Shown here: one piece after another, positions 20,972 through 30,216 of the stretch
Layout of the letters: each line of letters starts with the position of its first letter
Position numbering within the stretch: position 1 is the stretch's first letter
The notes under the pieces: model-generated
The model's database searches: none
What the model was told of the DNA's origin: nothing
What the model saw: the letters and a program-made list of their open reading frames with translations, nothing else
Source: Proteobacteria bacterium ST_bin11
GTDB taxonomy: Bacteria; Pseudomonadota; Gammaproteobacteria; Methylococcales; Methylomonadaceae
DNA: 64,000 bases
Assembly (NCBI GenBank): GCA_002083615.1
Contig: MSXO01000022.1
Coordinates: forward strand, 65,674-129,673
Direction: 5' to 3'
Translations under genes and position numbers: made by a program

Positions 20972-21823
20972 TTAGCCGCCTTGCTTGTCTTGCATCGCCA
21001 GTGCCGCCTGATATAGCGTCTTTTTACGCTGGCCGGTAAGCTCTGCCGCCAGCGCAGCGGCGGTTTTGGTGGAGCATTCTGTTAGTAAGATGCCCAAAAT
21101 CCGCCGCTGTTCCTCGTTTAATTCATCATCCTGTTCGCCCGGTTCGTGACCGGCTACTAATACCACGAACTCACCCTTACGCATGTTTTCGTCGGTTTGT
21201 ACTTTCTCCAGTACTTTGGCTAATTCATCACCGACTATGGTTTCATGCAATTTCGTGATCTCTCGGGCTACGACAATTTGGTGATCAGCCGGAAATACCG
21301 TCAACATATCTTCCAACGCAGCCTGAATACGATGGCTGGATTCGTAAAAGGCCCAAGTGGAAACATCGGCCAGTTTACTTTCAAAAAAGCTGCGCCGAGC
21401 CGAGCCGGTGCGCGGCAAAAAACCTTCGAAACTGAAACGACTGGTCGGTAATCCTGCCACCGACAAAGCAGCTATCAGCGCGCAAGCGCCCGGTATTGGA
21501 CACACATCCACACCTTGCTGCCTAGCCAATTTGACCAGCGGAAAACCGGGGTCGCTGATCATCGGTGTGCCGGCATCGGACACCAAGGCCACGGACTGAC
21601 CACTGCGAATTTTATCTACCAAGCCTTGCGAAGCGTGCTCTTCGTTGTGTTGATGCAGCGACTGCAGCGGCTTATTGATACCGTAATGTTGCAGCAGCAT
21701 CTTGACGTGGCGGGTATCTTCGGCAGCAATCAAATCCACTTGCTTTAATACGTCCACCGCCCGGAAGCTGAAATCGGCCAGATTACCTATTGGCGTGGCA
21801 ACCACGTATAATTTTCCGTACAT
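20972..21823 (-). CDS. rsmI: 16S rRNA (cytidine1402-2'-O)-methyltransferase
   Basis: S-adenosylmethionine-dependent methylase of the tetrapyrrole-methylase fold that modifies C1402 in the ribosomal P site. Residues 1-283 match the family: LYVVATPIGNLADFSFRA, AAEDTRHVKMLL, LVSDAGTPMISDPG, IPGACALIAALSVAGLP and FEGFLPR. It is divergent from lpoA with only 22 bases between the starts, the arrangement also found in E. coli (yraL/lpoA). Confidence 0.95.
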   Translation of the reverse strand: MYGKLYVVATPIGNLADFSFRAVDVLKQVDLIAAEDTRHVKMLLQHYGINKPLQSLHQHNEEHASQGLVDKIRSGQSVALVSDAGTPMISDPGFPLVKLARQQGVDVCPIPGACALIAALSVAGLPTSRFSFEGFLPRTGSARRSFFESKLADVSTWAFYESSHRIQAALEDMLTVFPADHQIVVAREITKLHETIVGDELAKVLEKVQTDENMRKGEFVVLVAGHEPGEQDDELNEEQRRILGILLTECSTKTAAALAAELTGQRKKTLYQAALAMQDKQGG

Positions 21824-21845
21824 TTATTCTTCAGGCCCCTGTGCT

Positions 21846-23666
21846 ATGTCTGTTCGCAAATTTGCCGCCATTATGCCGCGTCGTGTTCTAAACCGCTGGT
21901 TTTTCGGCCTGTTGTTACTGGCTGCGTGCAGCGAACAACCGGTCAAAAATAAGACCCAATTGGAAGTTCGTCCGCAGACCAGCGCCCGGAAAGCCAAATC
22001 CGTTGAACCGCCGCGCAGCTATCGAATGGCCGACAATCAAAGCAGTCTCTATCTACTGGATGCCGACACCCGCCTGCAAGCCGGCGACAGCCAAGCCGCG
22101 CAAAAAGCCCTGGATAAGATCAACCCCGAACAGTTATCACCGGAGCTGTTCAGCAAATTCAAATTGCTTCAAGCCCAAGTGGCGTTGAGTATGGGCGATG
22201 CGGAGCAAGCCTTGAAAAAGCTGGAGGGTGTGCGGCCTGCCATATTGACCGATGCCGATCAAATTGCTTATTACCAATCCATGGCCTTCGTACACGCTTT
22301 GCTGGGTGATGTATTGCCCAGCGTCAGAGCGCGTCTTAAACTAGGCCGTTTGCTACAAAAACCCGAGCAGCAAAAACAAAACATTGTCGCCATCCTGGAT
22401 GCGCTCAGTGTGTTGCCGCTGGAAACGCTAAGCGGCCCGTCGCCCATCGTCGACGAATTGAGTGGCTGGATGGCGTTGGCTAAAATTCTTAAACAACGCA
22501 ACGTGTCTGGTTTCGACACAGCCGGACAAATCCAGCAATGGCGGCAAATGTTTCCCGGTCATCCGGCCAACGCCGATTATCTGCAAGCCTATCTGAACCC
22601 GCCCCCCATCGATCAGCAGGCAGCTCAAGAACCGGAACAGCCGGCGCAACCGCCTGCTCCGGGAGCAAGCATTGCCGTGTTGTTGCCCAACTCCGGTTCT
22701 TACGCCAGTGCGGCTAAAGCCATCAAGGAAGGATTAACAGTAGCCCATCGCTTGGCCGCCAGCGCCGCACCGCAGATGCCGTTAAAGTATTACGACAGCG
22801 ACAAAGACGATATTGCCAACGTTTACCGACTGGCGGTTAGCGAGGGTGCTAAACAGGTGATAGGGCCATTGGTGAAAGAGCAAATTCAAAGTTTGGCGCA
22901 ATCTACCGAATTGACCGTGCCGGTGCTGGCGCTGAATCATGTGGAAAACCTGAACAAAAACAATCTATATCAGTTTGGCCTTAGCCCCATCGACGACGCT
23001 GAGCAGCTGGTGTTAAAGGCCAAGCGCGACGGGCAACAAAACGCCGTGTTGCTGACGCCGGAGACAACACAAGGTCAGCGCGTACGCCATTATCTGATGT
23101 CGGCTTGGCAAGCTGCCGGCGGCGCGGTGGTTGGGATGCAAAGTTACGATCCGAAGCAACACGATTTTGCAGCGATCGTGAAAGCCTTACTTGGTCCCAG
23201 CGTTGGCGTGAATGGTCAGAAACAGGCACTGGCTCTGTTTGTGAGCGTCAGTCCGGAATTGGCTAGAGAGCTTGCGCCGCAGCTAAAATATTCGCAAAGT
23301 AGCGAATTGGCGGTGTATGCGATGCCCAACATCTACAGTGGCAGGCAAAACCCGGTGCGCGATAGCGAATTGGGCAAGATTAATTTCTGCGATCTACCTT
23401 GGGTGTTCGCCGATAACTTCACCGGCCCGTTAAGCCAACAGGCTGTGCAGAGTACCTGGCAAGGTCTGACCGATAGTCAGATTAAGCTGGTGGCTTTGGG
23501 CATAGATGCCTATAACATTATCGGCCAATTACCGCAGTTGGCCGGCACACCTTATGCTGGAGCGACAGGTCGTTTGTCTGTAAACAACGAGAATCGCATC
23601 GCCCGTAAGTTAGTCTGTGCCCAGTTTAGAAGCGGCGTGCCCGTAGCTTCAGGTTTTGTCGAGTAG
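21846..23666 (+). CDS. lpoA: Penicillin-binding protein activator LpoA
   Basis: Outer-membrane lipoprotein that reaches through the periplasm to stimulate the synthase PBP1A. About 606 residues. The signal ends in the lipobox LLAAC; an N-terminal repeat-rich helical region (about 70-250) is followed by a Pro/Gln linker (EPEQPAQPPAPG) and a periplasmic-binding-protein-like C-terminal domain beginning SIAVLLPNSGSYASAA. The start at 21846 is the first ATG after the rsmI divergence; an ATG nine codons later is possible. Followed within two bases by yraN. Confidence 0.88.
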   Translation: MSVRKFAAIMPRRVLNRWFFGLLLLAACSEQPVKNKTQLEVRPQTSARKAKSVEPPRSYRMADNQSSLYLLDADTRLQAGDSQAAQKALDKINPEQLSPELFSKFKLLQAQVALSMGDAEQALKKLEGVRPAILTDADQIAYYQSMAFVHALLGDVLPSVRARLKLGRLLQKPEQQKQNIVAILDALSVLPLETLSGPSPIVDELSGWMALAKILKQRNVSGFDTAGQIQQWRQMFPGHPANADYLQAYLNPPPIDQQAAQEPEQPAQPPAPGASIAVLLPNSGSYASAAKAIKEGLTVAHRLAASAAPQMPLKYYDSDKDDIANVYRLAVSEGAKQVIGPLVKEQIQSLAQSTELTVPVLALNHVENLNKNNLYQFGLSPIDDAEQLVLKAKRDGQQNAVLLTPETTQGQRVRHYLMSAWQAAGGAVVGMQSYDPKQHDFAAIVKALLGPSVGVNGQKQALALFVSVSPELARELAPQLKYSQSSELAVYAMPNIYSGRQNPVRDSELGKINFCDLPWVFADNFTGPLSQQAVQSTWQGLTDSQIKLVALGIDAYNIIGQLPQLAGTPYAGATGRLSVNNENRIARKLVCAQFRSGVPVASGFVE

Positions 23667-23667
23667 T

Positions 23668-24036
23668 ATGTTATTCGGCAAAGCCAAGCCGGCGCATCTG
23701 CAGAAGGGCGATAGTGCGGAGCAACAGGCCTTAGCCTACCTAACAGAGCAAGGCTTGCAACTAGTCTGTAGCAACTTCCGCTGCAAAATGGGCGAGCTGG
23801 ACTTGGTGATGAGAGACAGCGGGGCGCTAGTGATTATTGAAGTGCGCTTTCGCAAATCCGCACAATTCGGCGGTGCTTTAGCCAGCATCACTCGGCAAAA
23901 ACAGGCGCGCATCATCGCCGCCACCCAACACTATGTCATAATCAACCACCTTAACCATGCCTCGATTCGCTTCGATGTGGTTGCTGTATCCGGCGACAAT
24001 CAGCTGGAATGGATCAAAAACGCTTTTCAAACCTGA
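23668..24036 (+). CDS. yraN: UPF0102 (YraN) family endonuclease-like protein
   Basis: A 122-residue protein with the YraN core of PD-(D/E)XK fold: GELDLVMRDSGALVIIEVRFR holds the Asp and the ExR/K pair, and an N-terminal GDSAEQQALAYL helix is typical. Its biological substrate is not established. The ATG at 23668 is taken; a longer frame begins inside lpoA. Part of the conserved lpoA-yraN-diaA row. Confidence 0.9.
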   Translation: MLFGKAKPAHLQKGDSAEQQALAYLTEQGLQLVCSNFRCKMGELDLVMRDSGALVIIEVRFRKSAQFGGALASITRQKQARIIAATQHYVIINHLNHASIRFDVVAVSGDNQLEWIKNAFQT

Positions 24037-24041
24037 GACCT

Positions 24042-24629
24042 ATGAGTTTACAAGATCGCATCATCGCCCATTTTTCCGACAGTATTCAAACCAAACAGGA
24101 CGCCATGGCCAGCCTGTGCGAGCTAATTGAGTTTGCGTCGCAAAAAATCGTCGAGGCCTTAGTAAACGATAAGAAGGTCTTGACCTGCGGTAATGGCGGT
24201 TCGGCGGGGGATGCGCAGCATTTTTCTTCAGAAATGCTAAACAGGTTCGAACGGGAACGCCCCGCTCTGCCGGCAATTGCTTTGAGTACCGACACCTCGA
24301 CCATTACTTCTATTGCCAACGACTATCACTACGACGAAATCTTTGCAAAGCAGTTGCGCGCACTTGGGCAGGCTGGCGACATCTTGCTGGTTTACACCAG
24401 CAGCGGTAACTCCGGCAATATCATCAAGGCGGTAAAAGTGGCGCATGACCGCGATATGACGGTGATCGCGCTAAGTGGCAAGGACGGCGGCGTGCTGGCT
24501 GGCGCGTTAAACGAAGCCGACATCGAAATCCGCGTACCGTCTTACTCCACGGCCCGCATTCAGGAAGTGCATTTGTTGATCTCGCATTGTCTATGCGATT
24601 TGATCGATCACCAGCTATTTGGCGGCTAA
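24042..24629 (+). CDS. SIS-domain protein, DiaA / phosphoheptose isomerase GmhA
   Basis: A 195-residue SIS-domain protein. The motifs KVLTCGNGGSAGDAQHFSSEML and VYTSSGNSGNIIKAV are shared by GmhA, which turns sedoheptulose 7-phosphate into heptose 7-phosphate, and by DiaA, which binds DnaA and tunes replication start. Synteny (lpoA-yraN-diaA) matches DiaA in E. coli, but in pseudomonads the gene at this place is annotated gmhA. gmhB elsewhere in the window makes the isomerase role plausible. I leave the symbol open. The frame could extend upstream into yraN; the ATG at 24042 is the family start. Confidence 0.85.
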   Translation: MSLQDRIIAHFSDSIQTKQDAMASLCELIEFASQKIVEALVNDKKVLTCGNGGSAGDAQHFSSEMLNRFERERPALPAIALSTDTSTITSIANDYHYDEIFAKQLRALGQAGDILLVYTSSGNSGNIIKAVKVAHDRDMTVIALSGKDGGVLAGALNEADIEIRVPSYSTARIQEVHLLISHCLCDLIDHQLFGG

Positions 24630-24674
24630 GGCCGGCACCCGTTATGTTTCATCGGTAAACGGGCGCTTCTATCT

Positions 24675-25163
24675 TTAAAACAAACTATCGATGTCGTGCG
24701 CCTTTAGTCCCCAACTAAAAAGACCAGAAAGTCGTTTATTACCTTGTCTGATCCGCGGCAAAATAATCCCTATCCAATGCGTTAGCAGGTGATAACCTAA
24801 TTCGGGATTATTATCTAAAGACTGTTTAAGCTTTACCTCATCGATTACGGCCAAGCTGCATTCCGTAACAGTTTTGACTGTAGCGCTGTGCGGTTCGTCA
24901 TCGAAAAAGCAGGAGCGAGCAAACTCGTCGCCATCGAATAACTCACATAGGCCGGATAGCATTTGTTGGTTTTCGGAAAGTACCACGCGGGTACAGACCG
25001 AAACTTGTCCAGTTAAGATCACATAGATTTTTTTACCTCTGTCACCCTCTAAAAATACCACCTGATTAGCATCGTAGTATTGTTCATACCAATAGTCTCT
25101 TTCCAAAAACTCGGGGTGTTCCAGCAGCGACTTTAATGTATAGAGTGAAACAGATTCAGGCAT
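24675..25163 (-). CDS. Cyclic-nucleotide-binding-domain protein
   Basis: A 162-residue protein made mostly of one cNMP-binding barrel: VVFLEGDRGKKIYVILTGQVSV, then GDEFARSCFFDDEPHSATVKTVTECSLAVI, where the phosphate-binding cassette would be. There is no helix-turn-helix, unlike CRP, so it is probably a stand-alone sensor or partner subunit. It lies downstream of glgC on the same strand with about 48 bases between; a link to carbon storage control is only a guess. Confidence 0.75.
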   Translation of the reverse strand: MPESVSLYTLKSLLEHPEFLERDYWYEQYYDANQVVFLEGDRGKKIYVILTGQVSVCTRVVLSENQQMLSGLCELFDGDEFARSCFFDDEPHSATVKTVTECSLAVIDEVKLKQSLDNNPELGYHLLTHWIGIILPRIRQGNKRLSGLFSWGLKAHDIDSLF

Positions 25164-25211
25164 ATAGTTGATTGCTATTAAAGATTGAAAAACGCTTGCG
25201 CTTATAACTAC

Positions 25212-26483
25212 TTACCTGACGTAATGTAGTTTTTGCCCCAACATTTCGGCAGTTACCAACACAACCCCGCCTTCGCTAACATAAAATCTGTTTTTATCGT
25301 CTTCAATATTCTCGCCAATCACCGTGCCCGCCGGCACCTCGCAGCCTTTCTCGACGATGGCTTTGATGATGCGGCAATTTTCGCCTATCCAGACTTGCGG
25401 TAACAGGATACTGTCTTTGATAAACGATGATTCATTTACCGTAACATTGGAGAACACCATGGAATGTTTGATGGTCGCGCCGGAAATAATAGAGCCGCCC
25501 GCAATCATCGAATCCACGGCCAGACCGCGTCGACCGTTATCATCAAAGACAAATTTAGCCGGCGGCGTTTGCTCCTGATAGGTCCATATCGGCCAGGCCG
25601 TATCGTATAAATTTAAATCCGGCTCGACGCCGATCAATTCTAAATTGGACGCCCAATAAGCGTCTATTGTGCCGACATCGCGCCAATAACTTTGTTGACC
25701 GCTTTGTAAATCTAAAAACGGATAGGCATTAACAATATGATCGTTGATAACGGAGGGAATAATATCTTTGCCAAAATCGTTTGAAGAGTTTTCGTTGAGC
25801 GAGTCTTTAATTAATTGTTGCCATAAAAATTCGGCATTAAAAATATAAATACCCATTGAGGCCAAGGCGGTATCGGTTCGACCCGGCATGACAGGCGGAT
25901 TTGCCGGTTTTTCGACAAACGCTCTGACTCGGCGCTCCGCGTCTACATCCATTACCCCAAAAGCAGATGCGTCTTTTAACGATACTTCCAGGCAACCTAT
26001 GGTTAAGTCGGCATTTTTTTCGACGTGATCAATTAACATCGCCGAATAATCCATTTTATAAATATGATCCCCGGCCAGAATTAAAATATGATCGGGACGT
26101 CGGGCTCTGAGAATGTCGATATTCTGCAAGACGGCATCGGCAGTACCTTTGTACCAGGATGTCTCGTCAATGCGTTGTTGCGCCGGCATTATATCGACGT
26201 ATTCGCCGAATTCGCCGCGCATGAATCCCCAGCCTTTTTGAATATGGCGAATCAACGAATCCGCCTTGTATTGCGTCATTACGCCGATTTTACGGATGCC
26301 GGAATTGACGCAATTGGATAACGGAAAATCGATAATACGAAACTTGCCGCCAAAAGGTACGGCGGGTTTGGCGCGCCAATCCGTCATATTCATTAGCCGG
26401 GAACCACGTCCGCCGGCAAGAATAAGAGCAATCGTATTTTTGGTTAATTGATGGATATTATGAGTAGGTGTGGGCACTGACAT
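25212..26483 (-). CDS. glgC: Glucose-1-phosphate adenylyltransferase
   Basis: Makes ADP-glucose from glucose 1-phosphate and ATP, the committed step of bacterial glycogen synthesis. The nucleotidyltransferase motif ALILAGGRGSRL, the KPAVPFGGKFRIIDFPLSNC segment, the YKGTADAVLQNID stretch and the C-terminal left-handed helix with SVIGEN-like hexapeptides are all present. I take the ATG at 26483, giving 423 residues (E. coli 431); the longer frame adds 26 residues with no family match. No other glg genes are adjacent. Confidence 0.93.
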   Translation of the reverse strand: MSVPTPTHNIHQLTKNTIALILAGGRGSRLMNMTDWRAKPAVPFGGKFRIIDFPLSNCVNSGIRKIGVMTQYKADSLIRHIQKGWGFMRGEFGEYVDIMPAQQRIDETSWYKGTADAVLQNIDILRARRPDHILILAGDHIYKMDYSAMLIDHVEKNADLTIGCLEVSLKDASAFGVMDVDAERRVRAFVEKPANPPVMPGRTDTALASMGIYIFNAEFLWQQLIKDSLNENSSNDFGKDIIPSVINDHIVNAYPFLDLQSGQQSYWRDVGTIDAYWASNLELIGVEPDLNLYDTAWPIWTYQEQTPPAKFVFDDNGRRGLAVDSMIAGGSIISGATIKHSMVFSNVTVNESSFIKDSILLPQVWIGENCRIIKAIVEKGCEVPAGTVIGENIEDDKNRFYVSEGGVVLVTAEMLGQKLHYVR

Positions 26484-26583
26484 GGTTATATCTTCAGAAA
26501 AATAAACTGTAGGCCGAATATGTTTTTTAGGGCATATCAGGTTTTCCCAAGGTTTTTTCAAACCTCAAATTGCTGGCGAAAAC

Positions 26584-27057
26584 TCAAAATACACGCATTT
26601 TTTCAAGCGAGGCAAATACGCTTGAGTCGTTAATATCCGGAGTGATATGTAATTCGATAATGCTTACCGCAGGAAACTCGACAAGGTGTTGCTCCGATGC
26701 CGCAGTACAACCTTGCGGATTGAAATTCCATTGTTGGCGGACGATTTCGACATAAGACTGTCCGTTATCCGGAGATACACGAACGAGGTATTCTTGTGTT
26801 CTGGCGACAGCCGATTCCAAAAAATCCAGTTGAATACTCATCACAGGCTGCGCCTGTTTAAACAGCAGTCGGATGGCTTGCTTTCCTGGCGTGCTCGCTC
26901 GCCAACCCAGGGTATAGCCGGGCAATAGAGCGGCTTCTATAGGATGCTGGCTATCCTCGGATGAGACTTCCACATCTGCAAGTTCCTCCAGATTCAGCTC
27001 GGGTGTCGTTAAATATGCTGTATCGAGCCGACTTTCACCGATGATTCGTTTTTGCAT
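26584..27057 (-). CDS. Discoidin-like beta-sandwich protein, putative carbohydrate-binding
   Basis: A 157-residue soluble protein that I cannot name firmly. Its pattern suggests a galactose-binding-like (F5/8 type C) beta sandwich: LGWRASTPGKQAIRLLF, SIQLDFLESAVARTQEYLVRVS, YVEIVRQQWNFNP and IIELHITPD, strands spaced as in that fold. No signal peptide is seen, so it is likely cytoplasmic. It lies 100 bases upstream of glgC on the same strand, hinting at a glycogen link, but the fold is also used for proteins and lipids. Confidence 0.45.
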   Translation of the reverse strand: MQKRIIGESRLDTAYLTTPELNLEELADVEVSSEDSQHPIEAALLPGYTLGWRASTPGKQAIRLLFKQAQPVMSIQLDFLESAVARTQEYLVRVSPDNGQSYVEIVRQQWNFNPQGCTAASEQHLVEFPAVSIIELHITPDINDSSVFASLEKMRVF

Positions 27058-27321
27058 GGTTTACCTGGTTTGTGACTGCATTAAGCAGTCGAAATAATTG
27101 GAATTCGGTCTTGCTAGGTGCAATTGGTTTGATGAAACCTCTAAATCGAGAGAGAGGGTGCCGTTATTTGCTCTACAAGGATTGCAAAGCTGACATTGGT
27201 CTTCAGGGGGCTAAGTACTTTCCGCATGCCTCGGTCTGGCGACTGCCAAATGTTATAAATGCGAATTCGCCAAGTTTCGATAATGTTTGGTTAGGAACCT
27301 TGTCTTGAGACGAATCGCAGT

Positions 27322-27349
27322 AGAAAAATATGGGCACGTCCCTGTGCCC
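27322..27349 (-). terminator. Terminator after transketolase gene
   Basis: On the minus strand GGGCAC-loop-GTGCCC is followed by ATATTTTT. It sits 17 bases after the stop of the transketolase-like gene. The remaining 260 bases up to the next gene (27058-27321) show nothing I can name and probably hold the promoter of the discoidin-like gene. Confidence 0.65.
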
Positions 27350-27365
27350 TAAGTACAGGGGAGGA

Positions 27366-29258
27366 TTAACCTTTTAAGAAGCTGGCCATAATGCCGGCAG
27401 GGTCAATGCCTTGATGCGGGAATTGTTCCCACAGTCCACCGCAACCTTCTTTATGCGTCGCAATGTGCGCGTATTTTGGTGTGTAACCTCGCTCCAGCAA
27501 CCAGGTGCCCATGCGGCTACCCAAACCGGTTTTGCGGTTGAATGATTCAACCACCAACACTTTCGGCGATTTGCCGAGCTTAGTCAGCATGTCTTCGTCG
27601 ATGACATTCAATGTGGGTTTGTTGATCAAACCGACATCCACACCTTGTTGTTTTAAACGCTCAACCGCATCCAACGAGCGATACAAGGCTTCACCGAAGC
27701 TGACGATATAGCCCGCTGTACCTTCGCGAATGATTTCGTCTTTGCCGGGCACGAATTTGTAGTCGCCACCAAAGAACTCATTGCCGTCGCTACCCAAAAT
27801 AGTCGGTACTTTGGAACGGGTGGAGAATACAAAACGCAAGCCAGGATCGAAGAAGATCGCATTAACGCAAGCTTTCATTTGCAGCGGATCAGCTGGGAAA
27901 TACAGTTTAGTATCGTAGCCATCGCTCAAACCGTTATCGGCGAACATATTGTTCAAACCGAAATGGCAGGTGTTATCGGCCATATCATCGATCCCGGAAT
28001 GGGAAAAATGGCTAAGCACGTTGGAGTTGTTTAACCGGGCCATGGTGATTTCAGACATCAGCATTTCTAAGAATGCGCTGAAGGTGCCGAAAATACCTTG
28101 TTTGTCCGCCGCCATACCAAAACCGGCGGCTGCGGAAAAGTTGCCCCGCTCCATAATGCCTGATGAGATAAACACTTCTGGGAAAGCTTTATGAATTTTG
28201 AACAAGCCGCAAGAGCCTTCCAAATCGCTGTCCACTACTCGGACTTTGGCAATCCGTTCTGCTTCAGTCAAACGTCCCAAGACTTCGACGCAGGCATCGC
28301 CAAACACGTTACGGTTGGCATCCCATTTGTCGCTGGAACCCAGGAATACCGCATCGTTTTTAGGCGCTTGCACGGTTCTTAAATGGTCCGCAGCAGCTTG
28401 TTGACCGTGCGATTCCAGATATTCCAGCGCGACTTTCACTGATACAACATCGTGGCCATGAGTAGAACCTTCCAGACCAACGATACCAGGGCACATCGGA
28501 CGGTAGTTAATCACTGCAACCGGACCAGGGGTGTTGATAGCGGTGATGATGCGTTTGTACAAATCATCCAGGTCTTCGCCGTCGCCTTCCAGCACTGTCA
28601 CGCCTTGACCGGCCAAGGTTTTGGCGGTGCTGCAACCTTTCAAATACTCGGATGGGTGGCCGGCGATGGTGACGTTGTTATCGTCGATGATCAGTTTGAC
28701 GTTCAGGCCTTGCGCCACCGCCAGACGTGCAGCTTCGGCGTCGTTACCTTCTTGTTGCGAACCGTCGGAACCCAAGCAAAACAAGGTTTTATCGGGGTTG
28801 GCGATAGCCACGCCGTTAACATACGGCCACATGTGACCCAAACGACCGGAGCTGAACTTCACGCCAGGGGTAAAACCCAATTCGGGGTGACCCGGCAAAT
28901 GCGAATGCGCGGCACGGTATTCCATCAGGCGTTCCGCCGGTAGATCGCCGTTTAGCGTTGACATCAGGTATTGCGTAGCGACCCGGTGGCCGGCTTCGTC
29001 AAAGAAAATCGGCACGAAATCATTGGAGCCGCGGAACAAGGCATCCATGATCATCACTTCCGGCACGGTATCGTATGGACCGCCAGTATGACCGCCCACG
29101 CCGCGCGCCGCGCCGGTTGAGGTGAAAAATACGATGGCATCGCGACAAAGCTGAATATTGGCTTTTAGGCTGGCACGTTGTGCATCGGTCAAAGTTGGGT
29201 TTTTTGGATCTAAGCTGATGCGCTGATAAGCGCCAAGATCGATTGGAAATTTGGACAT
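27366..29258 (-). CDS. Divergent transketolase-like TPP enzyme
   Basis: A 630-residue single-chain transketolase-type enzyme that needs thiamine diphosphate. The N-terminal Pyr-binding residues are recognisable in ARGVGGHTGGPYDTVPE and the diphosphate motif is GSDGSQQEGN, ending NN about 30 residues later (LIIDDNNVTIAG). The C-terminal domain contains LVVESFNRKTGLGSRMG. It differs from ordinary TktA in several places, notably the N-terminus and the GHTGGPYD loop, and I do not know its true sugar substrates. The ATG at 29258 (GAG nine bases up) is preferred to an earlier one. A conventional transketolase is not in the window. Confidence 0.75.
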   Translation of the reverse strand: MSKFPIDLGAYQRISLDPKNPTLTDAQRASLKANIQLCRDAIVFFTSTGAARGVGGHTGGPYDTVPEVMIMDALFRGSNDFVPIFFDEAGHRVATQYLMSTLNGDLPAERLMEYRAAHSHLPGHPELGFTPGVKFSSGRLGHMWPYVNGVAIANPDKTLFCLGSDGSQQEGNDAEAARLAVAQGLNVKLIIDDNNVTIAGHPSEYLKGCSTAKTLAGQGVTVLEGDGEDLDDLYKRIITAINTPGPVAVINYRPMCPGIVGLEGSTHGHDVVSVKVALEYLESHGQQAAADHLRTVQAPKNDAVFLGSSDKWDANRNVFGDACVEVLGRLTEAERIAKVRVVDSDLEGSCGLFKIHKAFPEVFISSGIMERGNFSAAAGFGMAADKQGIFGTFSAFLEMLMSEITMARLNNSNVLSHFSHSGIDDMADNTCHFGLNNMFADNGLSDGYDTKLYFPADPLQMKACVNAIFFDPGLRFVFSTRSKVPTILGSDGNEFFGGDYKFVPGKDEIIREGTAGYIVSFGEALYRSLDAVERLKQQGVDVGLINKPTLNVIDEDMLTKLGKSPKVLVVESFNRKTGLGSRMGTWLLERGYTPKYAHIATHKEGCGGLWEQFPHQGIDPAGIMASFLKG

Positions 29259-29300
29259 AACTAATCTCATGGTGAGGACATTATTTTTGTAGACGCGCAC

Positions 29301-30216
29301 TTAGTTATTACGCTGTCATTTTTAAACGCGGCATAAAACAAAGATAGTAATTAGCAACCGTTTAATATCCGTTGCTAAATAACTACAAGAACACTGCTTT
29401 TTATACAAGCAGTTGCTATTTGTAGTCATAAATTTAATTTTTTACGCCGTCACATCGAACCTTACACCCATTAAAACGGGCTTTGCAAGACTTATTAAAT
29501 ACCTACTAGTTTGGATCCGAATTAAGATGGATGGCCTGCCTAGCTGCGCCAAAAGCAATAGAATACGTTCCATGGAAAATCAATTAGTTATTCAAGATGT
29601 TTCCGGCTTTAAGAGGAAATACGAGCCGCAGAAAAATTATTTTTCACCACCGAGCGGTTTTACTGTGCAACTTAAGTAGATCATCCGGTGATGAAGGAGA
29701 GTCTTTGTCTAAGCGCGTTGCTTGGCGGAAATTGGAAAAAATAGCAAATCGCGACACTGTATTGACAAGAACGCGGCCTCGACTTAATTCTTTAAATCGA
29801 CAATGCTAGGTCCGCTTCTGCGATTGAGTACGGAGGCTGCATCGACCGGTTTCCTGCTGCGGTGTTCGGATTTTGCAGTTGATGAAGTAAAGTGTTGGCA
29901 CCAGTTGAATATTGCACAGAATCTGCAAAGCATCGGAAAACGGCGGGCCGTCGTCGCCGAGCCGGCGGGTTAGTTGTTTTTATCTGAAAGTTGGACTATG
30001 TTTCAGTACCTAAAGTAAAACGACTGGTTGACGCTAAATAGCAATACTAGGGCAACGGGACCAAACAGCTTGGCGACACTAGCAGCGGCCCGGAGTCTTG
30101 TTTTAAGGGGCTATGCGCCGTTGGCAGCATTTGTTGACCCGAACAGCATTCGGAAAGCTCGGAAGCGCTGTTGCAACGATCCTGGGTAAGCAGTCCGAAA
30201 CTACTGAAGTGGCTTT
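29301..30216. other. Gene-poor intergenic region
   Basis: About 900 bases with no convincing gene. Several short frames are open on both strands, including one of 88 codons at 29413-29679 and one of about 57 codons starting near 29802, but none has a good ribosome site or a family match. It must hold the promoters of the divergent transketolase-like and RRM genes. Base composition shifts across it, which may mean decayed coding DNA. Confidence 0.45.

Noticed and set aside
29413..29679. 88-codon frame in the gene-poor region
   Set aside because: No ribosome binding site and no family pattern; the start is in AT-rich noncoding-looking DNA.
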